Shown here: positions 7,212-15,250 of the stretch, piece after piece | Layout of the letters: every line of letters begins with the position of its first letter | How positions within the stretch are numbered: position 1 is the stretch's first letter | Assembly (NCBI GenBank): GCA_023431055.1 | Contig: JAEYXX010000103.1 | Span: 1 to 23,492, forward strand | Direction of reading: 5' to 3' | Length of the DNA: 23,492 nucleotides | Source of the DNA: Pseudomonadota bacterium | GTDB lineage: Bacteria > Pseudomonadota > Gammaproteobacteria > Pseudomonadales > Pseudomonadaceae | Program-made: the position numbers and the translations under genes | The notes under the pieces: generated by a model | The model's input: the letters and a program-made list of their open reading frames with translations, nothing else | Databases searched by the model: none | What the model was told of the DNA's origin: nothing

Positions 7212-8528
7212 ATGTTTGGTTCCAAAGACGACAAGAATCCACCGGCTGAGGCCGATACTCAGGCTCAGCCTATGAGTGAAGAGAAGAAATCCCTGTTCAG
7301 TTGGTGGCGCAAGAAGCCCGCAGAAACCGCTGTCGAGTCGACTCAATCCGCGCCCATCGAGCAACCTGTTAACCAGGCGCCTGTCGAGCCGCCGACGCCT
7401 GAGCCCGCGCCGGTAGCCGAGCCTGAAGTGGCTGAGGTCGCGTCCGCTCCAGCACCACAGCCTGAACCGCAGGCTGCCGAACCCTCAGCCGCCCCTGTCG
7501 TTATTGAACCGCCGCCGGTCGTGTCCGAGCCTGTTGTCGAGGCCGCACCCGTCGCGGCTGCGCCAGCTCTCGTCGCGGCGCCAGCCACTCAGGAAAAGCC
7601 GAGCTTCTTCGCCCGCCTCAAGCAAGGCCTGTCCAAGACCAGCGCCAGCCTTGGCGAAGGGATGGCCAGCCTGTTCCTCGGCAAGAAGGCTATCGACGAT
7701 GACTTGCTCGACGATCTGGAAACCCGTCTGCTCACCGCTGACGTTGGCGTCGAGGCGACCACCACCATCATCGGCAACCTGACCAAGCGCGTGGCGCGCA
7801 AGGAACTGGCCGACAGCGGCGCCCTGTACAAGGCACTGCAGGAAGAGCTGGTGACTCTGCTCAAGCCGGTCGAGCAGTCGCTGGTCATCGACACTGCCAA
7901 ACAGCCTTACGTGATTCTCGTCGTCGGCGTGAACGGCGTGGGCAAGACCACCACCATCGGCAAGCTGGCCAAGAAGCTGCAGCAGGACGGCAAGAAGGTC
8001 ATGCTCGCCGCCGGCGACACCTTCCGCGCCGCTGCCGTGGAACAGCTGCAGGTCTGGGGTGAGCGCAACAACATCGCGGTCATTGCCCAGCACACCGGCG
8101 CCGACTCGGCCTCGGTGATCTTCGATGCGGTACAGGCCGCCAAGTCGCGCGGCATCGACGTGCTGATCGCCGATACCGCTGGGCGCCTGCACACCAAAGA
8201 CAACCTGATGGAAGAGCTGAAGAAGGTCCGTCGAGTGATCGGCAAGCTGGACGAAACCGCGCCGCATGAAGTGCTGCTGGTACTCGATGCCGGCACCGGG
8301 CAGAACGCCATCAGCCAGGCCAAGCAGTTCAACCAGACGGTGAACCTCACCGGCCTGGCGCTGACCAAACTCGACGGCACCGCCAAGGGCGGCGTCATCT
8401 TCGCCCTGGCCAAGCAGTTCGGCCTGCCGATTCGCTACGTCGGCGTGGGTGAAGGCATCGATGATCTGCGCCCGTTCGAGGCGCAGGCTTTCGTCCAGGC
8501 ACTCTTCGAGGAGCGTGAGCGCGGATGA
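7212..8528 (+). CDS. ftsY: Signal recognition particle receptor FtsY
   Basis: 438 residues. FtsY is the membrane-associated SRP receptor GTPase that docks Ffh-ribosome complexes at the translocon for co-translational insertion. The N-terminal A domain (about 1-130) is a low-complexity Pro/Ala/Val/Glu-rich acidic stretch with an early basic-aromatic patch SLFSWWRKK (27-35) likely to touch membrane. The NG domain follows: G1 GVNGVGKTTT (239-248), DTFRAAA (269-275), G3 DTAGR (321-325) and G4 TKLDG (385-389). The start at 7212 is preceded by GAGAAG; an earlier in-frame start at 7200 would remove that spacing. The gene overlaps ftsE by 4 bp (ATGA). It heads the conserved ftsY-ftsE-ftsX operon. Confidence 0.97.
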   Translation: MFGSKDDKNPPAEADTQAQPMSEEKKSLFSWWRKKPAETAVESTQSAPIEQPVNQAPVEPPTPEPAPVAEPEVAEVASAPAPQPEPQAAEPSAAPVVIEPPPVVSEPVVEAAPVAAAPALVAAPATQEKPSFFARLKQGLSKTSASLGEGMASLFLGKKAIDDDLLDDLETRLLTADVGVEATTTIIGNLTKRVARKELADSGALYKALQEELVTLLKPVEQSLVIDTAKQPYVILVVGVNGVGKTTTIGKLAKKLQQDGKKVMLAAGDTFRAAAVEQLQVWGERNNIAVIAQHTGADSASVIFDAVQAAKSRGIDVLIADTAGRLHTKDNLMEELKKVRRVIGKLDETAPHEVLLVLDAGTGQNAISQAKQFNQTVNLTGLALTKLDGTAKGGVIFALAKQFGLPIRYVGVGEGIDDLRPFEAQAFVQALFEERERG

Positions 8529-9193
8529 TCCGATTCGAGCAGGTCGCCAAGCGTTACCCCAATGGCCATGTCGGGCTGCACGAGCTGACTTTCCGCGTTC
8601 GCCCCGGCGAATTTCTCTTCGTCACCGGTCACTCCGGCGCCGGCAAGAGCACGCTGCTGCGTTTGCTGCTGGCGATGGAGCGGCCTACCAGCGGTAAGTT
8701 GCTGCTGGCCGGGCAGGATCTGTCCACCATCACCAACGCGCAGATTCCCTTCCTGCGCCGGCAGATCGGCGTGGTGTTCCAGAACCATCAATTACTGTTC
8801 GACCGTAGCGTGTACGACAACGTCGCCCTGCCGCTGCAGATTCTCGGCCTGTCCAAGCCGGAGATCGCCAAGCGCGTTGGTGCCGCACTGGAGCGCGTCA
8901 GCCTCAGCGACAAGGCGGCGCAATCGCCTGGCGATCTGTCCACCGGGCAACAGCAACGTGTCGGCATCGCCCGTGCCATCGTCCACCGTCCGGCCCTGCT
9001 GCTGGCGGATGAGCCCACCGGTAACCTCGACCCGCGCCTGGCTGCCGAGATCATGGGCGTGTTCGAAGACATCAACCAGTTGGGCACCACGGTACTGATC
9101 GCCAGCCACGACCTGGCGCTGATCGCGCGTATGCGCCAGCGCATGCTCACCCTGCAACGCGGTCGCCTGATCGGTGACGGGGAGGCTGCCTGA
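8525..9193 (+). CDS. ftsE: Cell division ATP-binding protein FtsE
   Basis: 222 residues, standard length. FtsE is the ABC-type ATPase that, with FtsX, couples the divisome to peptidoglycan hydrolase activation at the septum. Motifs: Walker A GHSGAGKST (35-43), Q-loop Gln86 in VVFQN, signature LSTGQQQR (138-145, Thr in place of the second-position Gly of LSGGQ), Walker B LLLADEP (158-164), and the H-loop His in ASHD. It begins inside the ftsY stop (ATGA) and ends overlapping the ftsX start (TGATG), so the three genes are translationally coupled. Confidence 0.97.
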   Translation: MIRFEQVAKRYPNGHVGLHELTFRVRPGEFLFVTGHSGAGKSTLLRLLLAMERPTSGKLLLAGQDLSTITNAQIPFLRRQIGVVFQNHQLLFDRSVYDNVALPLQILGLSKPEIAKRVGAALERVSLSDKAAQSPGDLSTGQQQRVGIARAIVHRPALLLADEPTGNLDPRLAAEIMGVFEDINQLGTTVLIASHDLALIARMRQRMLTLQRGRLIGDGEAA

Positions 9194-10209
9194 TGAGCGC
9201 ATCGAAGATGCCCACGCCGCAACCGGCCGAACGTGTCGGCGCTGCGCCGCGCAACAAGGTGGTCGACGGCCCGGCGGACGAGCCGGATTTCCGCACGCTG
9301 TTCAACGCCTGGCTGGAAAGCCACCGCGCCAGCCTGGTGGACAGTCTGCGCCGCCTGGCGCGCCAGCCGATTGGCAGCTTCTTCACCTGCTGGGTGATGG
9401 CCGTGGCGCTGAGCCTGCCCATGGGCCTGTCGCTGCTGCTGGACAACGTCGAGAAGCTCGGCGGCTCTTGGCAGCGTGCGGCGCAGATTTCCCTGTTCCT
9501 CGACATGTCCGCCGGCGAGCGTGACGGCCAGGCGCTGCGCGAGCAGATCGCAGCGATGGATGATGTCTCCGATGCCGAGTGGATCAGCCGTGAGCAGGCG
9601 CTGGAGGAGTTCCAGCAGCTCTCCGGCCTGGGCCAGGCGCTCAAGGAACTGCCGGAGAACCCGCTGCCAGGCGTAGTCCTGGTCACGCCCAAGGAAGTCG
9701 ACAAGGCCAAGCTCGAAGCTCTGCGCCAACGCCTGGCCGAGCTGCCTAAGGTGGAGCAGGCGCAGCTCGATCTGGTCTGGGTCGAGCGCCTGACCGCCAT
9801 CCTCAAACTGGGTGATCGCTTCGTCTTCGGTCTCAGCCTGCTGCTGATCCTGGCGCTGCTGCTGGTGATCGGCAACACCATCCGCCTGCACATCGAGAAC
9901 CGCCGCGCCGAGATCGAAGTGATCAAGCTGGTAGGTGGAACCGATGGCTACGTGCGACGTCCCTTCCTTTATATGGGCGCGTTGTACGGTTTCGGCGCGG
10001 GCGTCTTCGCCTGGTTGCTGCTGGCCTTCGGGCTGGATTGGCTGAACGATGCTGTAGTACGTTTGGCCGGACTTTACGGTAGCGATTTCGCCCTGGGTGG
10101 CGTACCTTCGTCCGACGGTTTTTCGCTGCTGCTTGGCGCCGTGCTGTTGGGCTATATTGGCGCCTGGCTGGCAGTGGCTCGGCATCTAAACGAGCTCGCT
10201 CCTCGTTGA
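9193..10209 (+). CDS. ftsX: Cell division protein FtsX
   Basis: 338 residues. FtsX is the membrane partner of FtsE; its periplasmic loop recruits activators of amidases in Proteobacteria. Four membrane segments are visible at about residues 62-83, 208-230, 258-282 and 308-330, with a periplasmic region of about 120 residues between the first two. The conserved cytoplasmic block NTIRLHIENRRAEIEVIKLVGGT (228-250) follows segment 2. The first 60 residues are a cytoplasmic, polar extension. The start codon shares one base with the ftsE stop. Confidence 0.96.
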   Translation: MSASKMPTPQPAERVGAAPRNKVVDGPADEPDFRTLFNAWLESHRASLVDSLRRLARQPIGSFFTCWVMAVALSLPMGLSLLLDNVEKLGGSWQRAAQISLFLDMSAGERDGQALREQIAAMDDVSDAEWISREQALEEFQQLSGLGQALKELPENPLPGVVLVTPKEVDKAKLEALRQRLAELPKVEQAQLDLVWVERLTAILKLGDRFVFGLSLLLILALLLVIGNTIRLHIENRRAEIEVIKLVGGTDGYVRRPFLYMGALYGFGAGVFAWLLLAFGLDWLNDAVVRLAGLYGSDFALGGVPSSDGFSLLLGAVLLGYIGAWLAVARHLNELAPR

Positions 10210-10264
10210 TGCTGAACCCAGGCTGACAAGCCATTGTTTTGGTTGATATTGACTATCTGTCAGG

Positions 10265-10291
10265 GAACTTATCCACAGGTCCTGCATCAGA
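10265..10291 (+). promoter_or_regulatory. AlgU (sigma-E)-type promoter of rpoH
   Basis: GAACTT (10265-10270), a 16-bp spacer and TCAGA (10287-10291) match the sigma-E/AlgU consensus GAACTT-N16-TCTGA at all but one base. The -10 lies about 47 bp upstream of the rpoH ATG. An AlgU-dependent rpoH promoter is established in P. aeruginosa. Other rpoH promoters are probably present but I cannot place them convincingly. Confidence 0.75.
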
Positions 10292-10337
10292 TAGCGCAGT
10301 GCTACACTGCACGAGTTTCGTGAATCGGAGGATTCCA

Positions 10338-11192
10338 ATGTCCACTTCCTTGCAACCTGTTCATGCCCTTGTTCCAGGCGCCAACCTGGAAGCTTACGTG
10401 CATGCGGTCAACAGCATCCCGCTGCTGACGCCTGAGCAGGAGCGTGAACTGGCCGATAATCTCTACTACAAGCAGGATCTCGAGGCCGCCCGCCAGATGG
10501 TGCTGGCCCACCTGCGTTTCGTCGTGCATATCGCCCGCAGCTACTCCGGTTATGGCCTGGCTCAGGCTGACCTGATCCAGGAAGGCAACGTCGGCCTGAT
10601 GAAGGCGGTCAAGCGCTTCAACCCGGAAATGGGCGTGCGTCTGGTGTCCTTCGCCGTGCACTGGATCCGTGCCGAGATCCACGAGTTCATCCTGAAGAAC
10701 TGGCGCATCGTCAAGGTGGCCACCACCAAGGCGCAGCGCAAACTGTTCTTCAACCTGCGTAGCCAGAAGAAGCGTCTGGCCTGGCTGAACAACGATGAGG
10801 TCACCGCGGTAGCGGAAAGCCTGGGCGTCGAACCGCACGAAGTGCGCGAGATGGAAAGTCGCCTGACCGGCCAGGACATGGCCTTCGACCCGGCAGCCGA
10901 TGCCGACGACGACAGCGCCTTCCAGTCGCCTGCGCATTACCTGGAAGACCATCGTTACGACCCGGCCCGCCAGCTCGAGGATGCCGACTGGAGCGACAGC
11001 TCCAGCAGCAACCTGCACGAAGCGCTGGAAAGCCTGGACGAGCGCAGCCGTGACATCCTCTACCAGCGCTGGCTGGCCGAGGAGAAGGCGACGCTGCACG
11101 ATCTGGCAGCCAAGTACAACGTATCCGCCGAGCGTATCCGCCAGCTCGAAAAGAACGCTATGAACAAGCTCAAGGGCTGCATCGCCGCCTGA
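10338..11192 (+). CDS. rpoH: RNA polymerase heat-shock sigma factor (sigma-32)
   Basis: 284 residues, as expected for RpoH. It directs RNA polymerase to heat-shock promoters. Region 2 spans roughly 45-125, with the core-binding and -10-recognition block [17 protein letters not shown] (78-94). The family-specific RpoH box QRKLFFNLR is at 133-141, where stability and chaperone control are exerted. Region 4 closes the protein with [10 protein letters not shown] and a helix-turn-helix [20 protein letters not shown]. The ATG at 10338 is preferred over earlier in-frame starts because GGAGG lies 6 bp before it (10327-10331) and the AlgU promoter overlaps the longer reading frame. It is monocistronic, with its own promoter and terminator. 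Confidence 0.97.
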   Translation: MSTSLQPVHALVPGANLEAYVHAVNSIPLLTPEQERELADNLYYKQDLEAARQMVLAHLRFVVHIARSYSGYGLAQADLIQEGNVGLMKAVKRFNPEMGVRLVSFAVHWIRAEIHEFILKNWRIVKVATTKAQRKLFFNLRSQKKRLAWLNNDEVTAVAESLGVEPHEVREMESRLTGQDMAFDPAADADDDSAFQSPAHYLEDHRYDPARQLEDADWSDSSSSNLHEALESLDERSRDILYQRWLAEEKATLHDLAAKYNVSAERIRQLEKNAMNKLKGCIAA

Positions 11193-11208
11193 GTCTGTTG
11201 TTACCCCG

Positions 11209-11235
11209 AAAAGCCGCACCCTGGTGCGGCTTTTT
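11209..11235 (+). terminator. Rho-independent terminator of rpoH
   Basis: AAGCCGCACC (11211-11220) and GGTGCGGCTT (11223-11232) form a perfect 10-bp stem with a CT loop, ending in five T (11231-11235), 17 bp after the rpoH stop. With the A residues on the left it may work in both directions. Confidence 0.92.
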
Positions 11236-11253
11236 GCTGTCTGGAGCATTGCC

Positions 11254-11865
11254 ATGAACAAAGCCCCGCTGAAAGCGCAGCACTGGCTGATATTCGCAAT
11301 CGTCGCCGCGTTGTTCTTCGCCTGGGGCGCGTGGCTGATGCGCAGTACCGAGGTTCGGCCGGTGGACAATCTTCAGCAGTGGCGTGATGTGCTGTTGCAG
11401 CCGCTGGCCGAGGACGAGTTGCTCTTGCGGGACCTGCAGGCGCTGACTTCGGGCGAGCTGTGGCTGGAGCCGCGCCTGGACGGCGCACGGCTGGCCTATC
11501 GAGCGACGCTCGAAGGGGAGGAGGGCGAGTGGTCGCTGCAGGCTGAAGTGGCACTGAGCAAGAATCAGCGCGACAGTCTGATGGCGGCGCAAGGCCTGAA
11601 AGCAGGCGATGCAGAATGGGCGTTGGATCAGTCGCTGGCCGCGCAGATGGCCACCTTCGCCATCGCCAGTCTCAATCTGCATGCCCCGCAAGCGCTGGTC
11701 AGCGAGCGCCTGGCCGCCAGTCTCGGCCAGCCGCGTCTTACCCTGGAACTGGCCGACGGCCAGGCCTGGGTATATCCGCAGTGGGGTTTGACCGTGCATC
11801 TGCGTGGCGATGACGTCGCGCTGCTGCATGCGGTGCCGCGCAAGGCGTTTCGCGCTACTCGCTAG
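11254..11865 (+). CDS. Membrane-anchored protein of unknown function
   Basis: 203 residues. One hydrophobic segment near the N-terminus (about 11-29, WLIFAIVAALFFAWGAWLM) should anchor it in the inner membrane, with the remaining 170 residues in the periplasm. That part is rich in Leu, Ala and Glu, with no Cys and no motif I recognise. The start at 11254 follows GGAG (11243-11246). The gene starts 19 bp after the rpoH terminator and converges with mtgA, one base apart at the stop codons. A hypothetical protein occupies this place in P. aeruginosa (PA0377, from memory). Confidence 0.75.
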   Translation: MNKAPLKAQHWLIFAIVAALFFAWGAWLMRSTEVRPVDNLQQWRDVLLQPLAEDELLLRDLQALTSGELWLEPRLDGARLAYRATLEGEEGEWSLQAEVALSKNQRDSLMAAQGLKAGDAEWALDQSLAAQMATFAIASLNLHAPQALVSERLAASLGQPRLTLELADGQAWVYPQWGLTVHLRGDDVALLHAVPRKAFRATR

Positions 11866-11866
11866 C

Positions 11867-12595
11867 TTACAGCCAGCGCGGCCACCAATCGGGGCGCTGC
11901 GGCCTGAGCTGGTTGAGGTAGTGGCTGCCGCCGAGCTGATTCATCTGCTGGCGAATCCAGGCCGCGCGGCGGATCACGTAGCCATTCGGGCGACCTGCGC
12001 TCCAGCGCAAGGGGTTGGGTAGCGCGGCAGCCAGCTGACTGGCCTGCTGGCGATTGAGGTACGGCGCGCCGACGCCGAAATGATGCTGCGCGGCCGCTTC
12101 GGCGCCGAAGATGCCATCGCCCCATTCGACGCTGTTGAGATAGACCTCGAGGATGCGTTCCTTCGACCAGAACAGTTCGATCAGCGCAGTGAACCAGGCT
12201 TCCAGCCCCTTGCGCAGCCAGCTACGGCCAGACCAGAGGAAAAGGTTCTTGGCCACCTGCTGGCTGAGGGTGCTGGCGCCGCGTAGCGAGCCGCCGCTCT
12301 GGTTGTGCGCCAGTGCCGCCTGGATCGCACCCATGTCGAAACCCCAGTGCTCGGCGAATTTCTGGTCTTCGGCGGCGATCACCGCCATCTTCAGGTGATC
12401 CGGCAGCTCGTTCCACGGGCGCCACTGACGCTTGAGCTGCAGCGACTGCCCGCTGCCCCAGGATTCGATCTTGCGTTCGATCATCAGCGCCGTGCCGGGC
12501 GGCGGCACCCAGCGCAGCACGAGCACCAACAAGGCGCTGGCCAGCATCAGCCAGAGCAGCAGTTTCAGCAGGCGGCGGGTCAGGGCTCGGAGCAT
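11867..12595 (-). CDS. mtgA: Monofunctional biosynthetic peptidoglycan glycosyltransferase
   Basis: 242 residues, typical of MtgA. It polymerises lipid II into glycan strands on the outer face of the inner membrane (family GT51). A single membrane anchor is seen at about 9-28. The first catalytic motif AVIAAEDQKFAEHWGFD (71-87) contains the predicted catalytic Glu76. GASTLSQQVAKNLFL (106-120) and RKGLEAW (128-134) followed by SKERILEVYLN (144-154) are the remaining GT51 motifs. There is no transpeptidase domain. It is convergent with the preceding gene. Its upstream region carries the hairpin repeat at 12635-12741. Confidence 0.96.
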   Translation of the reverse strand: MLRALTRRLLKLLLWLMLASALLVLVLRWVPPPGTALMIERKIESWGSGQSLQLKRQWRPWNELPDHLKMAVIAAEDQKFAEHWGFDMGAIQAALAHNQSGGSLRGASTLSQQVAKNLFLWSGRSWLRKGLEAWFTALIELFWSKERILEVYLNSVEWGDGIFGAEAAAQHHFGVGAPYLNRQQASQLAAALPNPLRWSAGRPNGYVIRRAAWIRQQMNQLGGSHYLNQLRPQRPDWWPRWL

Positions 12596-12634
12596 GAGGT
12601 CTCGCAGTGATTGGGCGTGGCGCTATTAAAACAA

Positions 12635-12741
12635 AAAATCGCCGGGAGCGATTTTTGACGTCGGCTCTGCCGACGGCCCGAAGGGTTACCGCCAGGGATG
12701 GCAGGTAGCCAAAAATCGCCGGGAGCGATTTTTGACGTCGC
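12635..12741. repeat. Composite palindromic repeat with 30-bp direct terminal copies
   Basis: The same 30 bases occur at 12635-12664 and 12712-12741 (period 77 bp). Each copy contains a perfect hairpin, AAAAATCGC-CGGGA-GCGATTTTT, then GACGTCG. Between them lie a second hairpin CGTCGGC-TCT-GCCGACG (12660-12676) and an imperfect one, GGTTACCGCCA/TGGCAGGTAGCC (about 12686-12710). The arrangement looks like a dispersed non-coding repeat rather than a gene. The A/T-flanked hairpins could also stop transcription in both directions. It lies between the divergent mtgA and DUF423 genes. Confidence 0.75.
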
Positions 12742-12854
12742 CTTGTACATTCCCGCGACACCACAGGCTTGGGCGCCAGTGTGACAATAACGACCATCTC
12801 GCCACACGAGCCAGTGGTTAAACTGCGCTCTGGTCGACCTGTTCAGGAGTTTCC

Positions 12855-13226
12855 ATGGCTCGTCTCTGGCTTTTGCTATCCGCTTTTGCCGGCTTTACCG
12901 GCGTCGCACTGGGCGCCTTTGCCGCTCACGGTCTGAAGAACCGCCTGACGCCCGAGTATCTGGCAGTGTTCCAGACCGGTACGCACTATCAGCTCATCCA
13001 TGCGCTGGCTCTGTTCGGCGTCGGTCTGCTGGCACTGCACATGCCCGGACGCTTGGTAAACCTGGCCGGTGGCGCCTTCGCCGTGGGCATCCTGCTGTTC
13101 TCCGGCAGCCTCTATCTGCTGACGCTCAGTGGCATTGGCAAGCTCGGCATGATCACCCCGTTCGGCGGCGTTGCCTTCCTGATCGGCTGGCTGTGCCTTG
13201 GTTTGGCGGCCTGGAGACTGGCTTGA
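12855..13226 (+). CDS. DUF423 family small membrane protein (YgdD-like)
   Basis: 123 residues with four hydrophobic segments (about 4-22, 45-62, 67-90 and 97-120). The N-terminal GVALGAFAAHGLKNRL and THYQLIHALALF blocks are characteristic of DUF423 inner-membrane proteins. Biochemical function is not established. An AGGAG site lies 8 bp before the ATG. It is probably transcribed alone, since about 100 bp with a candidate promoter separate it from thiS. Confidence 0.93.
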   Translation: MARLWLLLSAFAGFTGVALGAFAAHGLKNRLTPEYLAVFQTGTHYQLIHALALFGVGLLALHMPGRLVNLAGGAFAVGILLFSGSLYLLTLSGIGKLGMITPFGGVAFLIGWLCLGLAAWRLA

Positions 13227-13266
13227 CCCTGGCGTCAGAAATGAGGACGAATGGCGCCTTTTAGCC

Positions 13267-13295
13267 TTGGTCGTGGCCAGTTAACGGGCTAGAAT
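13267..13295 (+). promoter_or_regulatory. Candidate sigma-70 promoter for thiS-thiG-trmB
   Basis: TAGAAT (13290-13295, five of six -10 consensus positions) is preceded at 17 bp by TTGGTC (13267-13272, three of six). It would start transcription about 25 bp before thiS. No thiamine pyrophosphate riboswitch could be recognised in the short leader. The weak -35 makes this tentative. Confidence 0.4.
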
Positions 13296-13328
13296 GCCGG
13301 CCCTCTTCCTAGTTGTGACCGAGTCGTC

Positions 13329-13529
13329 ATGCGTATCCAGTTGAATGGTGAACCCTTCGAACTGCCGGATAACCAGAGCGTCGCCGACCTGTTGGTTCGC
13401 CTCGACCTGACCGGGCGCCGTGTGGCGGTCGAGCTCAATCTGGACATCGTTCCACGCAGCCAGCACGACAGCACCCAGCTCGCCGAAGGCGATCAGGTGG
13501 AAGTGGTGCACGCCATCGGCGGCGGTTGA
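13329..13529 (+). CDS. thiS: Sulfur carrier protein ThiS
   Basis: 66 residues, beta-grasp fold family. Its C-terminal Gly-Gly (here HAIGGG) is adenylated and converted to a thiocarboxylate that donates sulfur for the thiazole ring of thiamine. The family pattern MRIQLNGEPFELPDNQSVADLL and the motif RVAVELNLDIVPRSQH are clear. It is directly followed, 18 bp on, by thiG, its partner. The upstream ribosome site is poor. Confidence 0.95.
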   Translation: MRIQLNGEPFELPDNQSVADLLVRLDLTGRRVAVELNLDIVPRSQHDSTQLAEGDQVEVVHAIGGG

Positions 13530-13547
13530 CTTCACGAGGAGTATTCC

Positions 13548-14342
13548 ATGAGCCAAGTTCGCAGCGACAAGCCCTTTACCCTGGCCGGTCGTACGTTCCA
13601 GTCGCGCCTGCTGGTCGGTACCGGCAAGTACAAGGATATGGACGAGACCCGTGATGCCATCGCGGCTTCCGGTGCCGAGATCGTTACCGTGGCCGTGCGC
13701 CGCACCAATATCGGCCAGAATCCCGGCGAGCCGAACCTGCTCGATGTGATCAGCCCGGACAAGTACACCATCCTGCCCAATACCGCCGGCTGCTACGACG
13801 CTGCCGAGGCTGTGCGCACCTGCCGTCTGGCGCGTGAGCTGCTCGACGGGCACAACCTGGTCAAGCTGGAAGTGCTGGCCGACCAGAAGACCCTGTTCCC
13901 CAACGTCATCGAAACCATCAAGGCCGCTGAAGTGCTGGTCAAGGACGGCTTCGACGTCATGGTGTACACCAGTGACGACCCGATCATCGCCCGCCAACTG
14001 GCTGAAATCGGCTGCATCGCGGTGATGCCGCTGGCTGGCCTGATTGGCTCGGGCCTGGGTATCTGCAACCCGTACAACCTGCGCATCATCCTCGAGGAAT
14101 CCAAGGTGCCGGTGCTGGTCGATGCCGGCGTGGGCACGGCCTCCGATGCCACCATCGCCATGGAGCTGGGCTGCGAGGCGGTGCTGATGAACAGCGCCAT
14201 CGCCGAAGCGCAGAATCCGGTGCTGATGGCGCGTGCCATGCAGCATGCCGTCGAGGCAGGTCGCCTGGCCTACCTGGCCGGCCGCATGCCGAAGAAACTT
14301 TATGCCAGTGCGTCGTCGCCCCTCACCGGCCTGATCAACTAA
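13548..14342 (+). CDS. thiG: Thiazole synthase
   Basis: 264 residues. ThiG builds the thiazole phosphate of thiamine from 1-deoxy-D-xylulose 5-phosphate, dehydroglycine and ThiS thiocarboxylate. Visible family blocks: [13 protein letters not shown] (16-28), [11 protein letters not shown] (47-57), [22 protein letters not shown] (76-97), and the Schiff-base Lys106 in [10 protein letters not shown], with phosphate-binding glycine loops [13 protein letters not shown] and [10 protein letters not shown] toward the C-terminus. A strong GAGGAG lies before the ATG. It is co-transcribed with thiS and followed 10 bp on by trmB. Confidence 0.97.
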   Translation: MSQVRSDKPFTLAGRTFQSRLLVGTGKYKDMDETRDAIAASGAEIVTVAVRRTNIGQNPGEPNLLDVISPDKYTILPNTAGCYDAAEAVRTCRLARELLDGHNLVKLEVLADQKTLFPNVIETIKAAEVLVKDGFDVMVYTSDDPIIARQLAEIGCIAVMPLAGLIGSGLGICNPYNLRIILEESKVPVLVDAGVGTASDATIAMELGCEAVLMNSAIAEAQNPVLMARAMQHAVEAGRLAYLAGRMPKKLYASASSPLTGLIN

Positions 14343-14352
14343 CGAGTTTCAC

Positions 14353-15069
14353 ATGACCGATACCCAACAGCCCGAACTGACCGAAGACGGTCGCCAGCGC
14401 CGTACCATCAAGAGCTTCGTGATGCGCGCCGGGCGCATGACCGAAGGCCAGCAGCGTGGCATCGACAAGGGCTGGCCGCTGTTCGGCCTGGAGCTGGAAG
14501 ACGGCCTGCGTGACTTCGATCAGGTGTTTGGCCGCAGCGCGCCGCGTACTTTCGAAATCGGTTTCGGCATGGGCCATTCCACCCTGGAGATGGCCGCTGC
14601 CGCGCCCGAGCAGGACTTCATTGGCGTCGAGGTGCACAAGCCCGGTGTTGGTGCGCTGCTCAATGGCGCCATGGCGCAGAACCTGAGCAACATCCGCGTG
14701 TACAGCTGCGATGCACTGGAAGTGCTGCGCGATTGCGTCGCCGATGCCAGTCTCGATCGCGTGCTGCTGTTCTTCCCCGACCCCTGGCACAAGTCGCGTC
14801 ACCACAAGCGCCGCATCGTCCAGCCGGCCTTCGCCGAGCTGGTGCGCCGCAAGCTGAAGATCGGCGGTGTGCTGCACATGGCCACCGACTGGGAAAACTA
14901 CGCCGAGCACATGCTCGAGGTGATGAACGCGGCGCCGGGCTATCGCAACCTGGCTGCCGATGGCACCTATGTGCCGCGCCCCGAGGAGCGCCCGGTGACC
15001 AAGTTCGAGCGTCGCGGCGAGCGCCTCGGCCATGGCGTATGGGATCTGAAGTTCCAGCGCCAGGAGTGA
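14353..15069 (+). CDS. trmB: tRNA (guanine46-N7)-methyltransferase
   Basis: 238 residues. It methylates N7 of G46 in the variable loop of tRNA with S-adenosylmethionine. The SAM-binding motif EIGFGMGHS (68-76) and the signature [17 protein letters not shown] (138-154) are diagnostic. It starts 10 bp after thiG in the same orientation, so it probably shares its transcript. Downstream, CCGGC-CTCGC-GCCGG (about 15076-15090) could form a hairpin but lacks a T-run, so a terminator cannot be claimed. Confidence 0.97.
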   Translation: MTDTQQPELTEDGRQRRTIKSFVMRAGRMTEGQQRGIDKGWPLFGLELEDGLRDFDQVFGRSAPRTFEIGFGMGHSTLEMAAAAPEQDFIGVEVHKPGVGALLNGAMAQNLSNIRVYSCDALEVLRDCVADASLDRVLLFFPDPWHKSRHHKRRIVQPAFAELVRRKLKIGGVLHMATDWENYAEHMLEVMNAAPGYRNLAADGTYVPRPEERPVTKFERRGERLGHGVWDLKFQRQE

Positions 15070-15250
15070 ACCGAACCGGCCTCGCGCCGGGAACTGGAGC
15101 CCTTATCAAAACCGGCAGGACGCATCACTAGATCGGGACCACCCGACGGCCAGGACGGCACCTCACCGCAGAACACAACAAAGACAAGCGCACCCATCAG
15201 GGGCGCGGACAATAGCGGCGCCGCTGCCATGGCGTCGCGAGGAGAGCATT

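Noticed and set aside
8788..10185. 465-codon open frame antisense to ftsE-ftsX
   Set aside because: Gln/Ala/Arg-rich and without motif; opposes two well-defined genes.
10239..10337. N-terminal extension of rpoH
   Set aside because: It would overlap the AlgU promoter; the GGAGG and MSTSLQPV start at 10338 match sigma-32 proteins.
12580..12807. 75-codon minus-strand frame containing repeated SLPAIF-like peptides
   Set aside because: The peptide repetition just reflects the 30-bp direct repeat; this is a non-coding hairpin element.
15076..15090. CCGGC/GCCGG hairpin after trmB as a terminator
   Set aside because: Only a 5-bp stem and no T-run follows.
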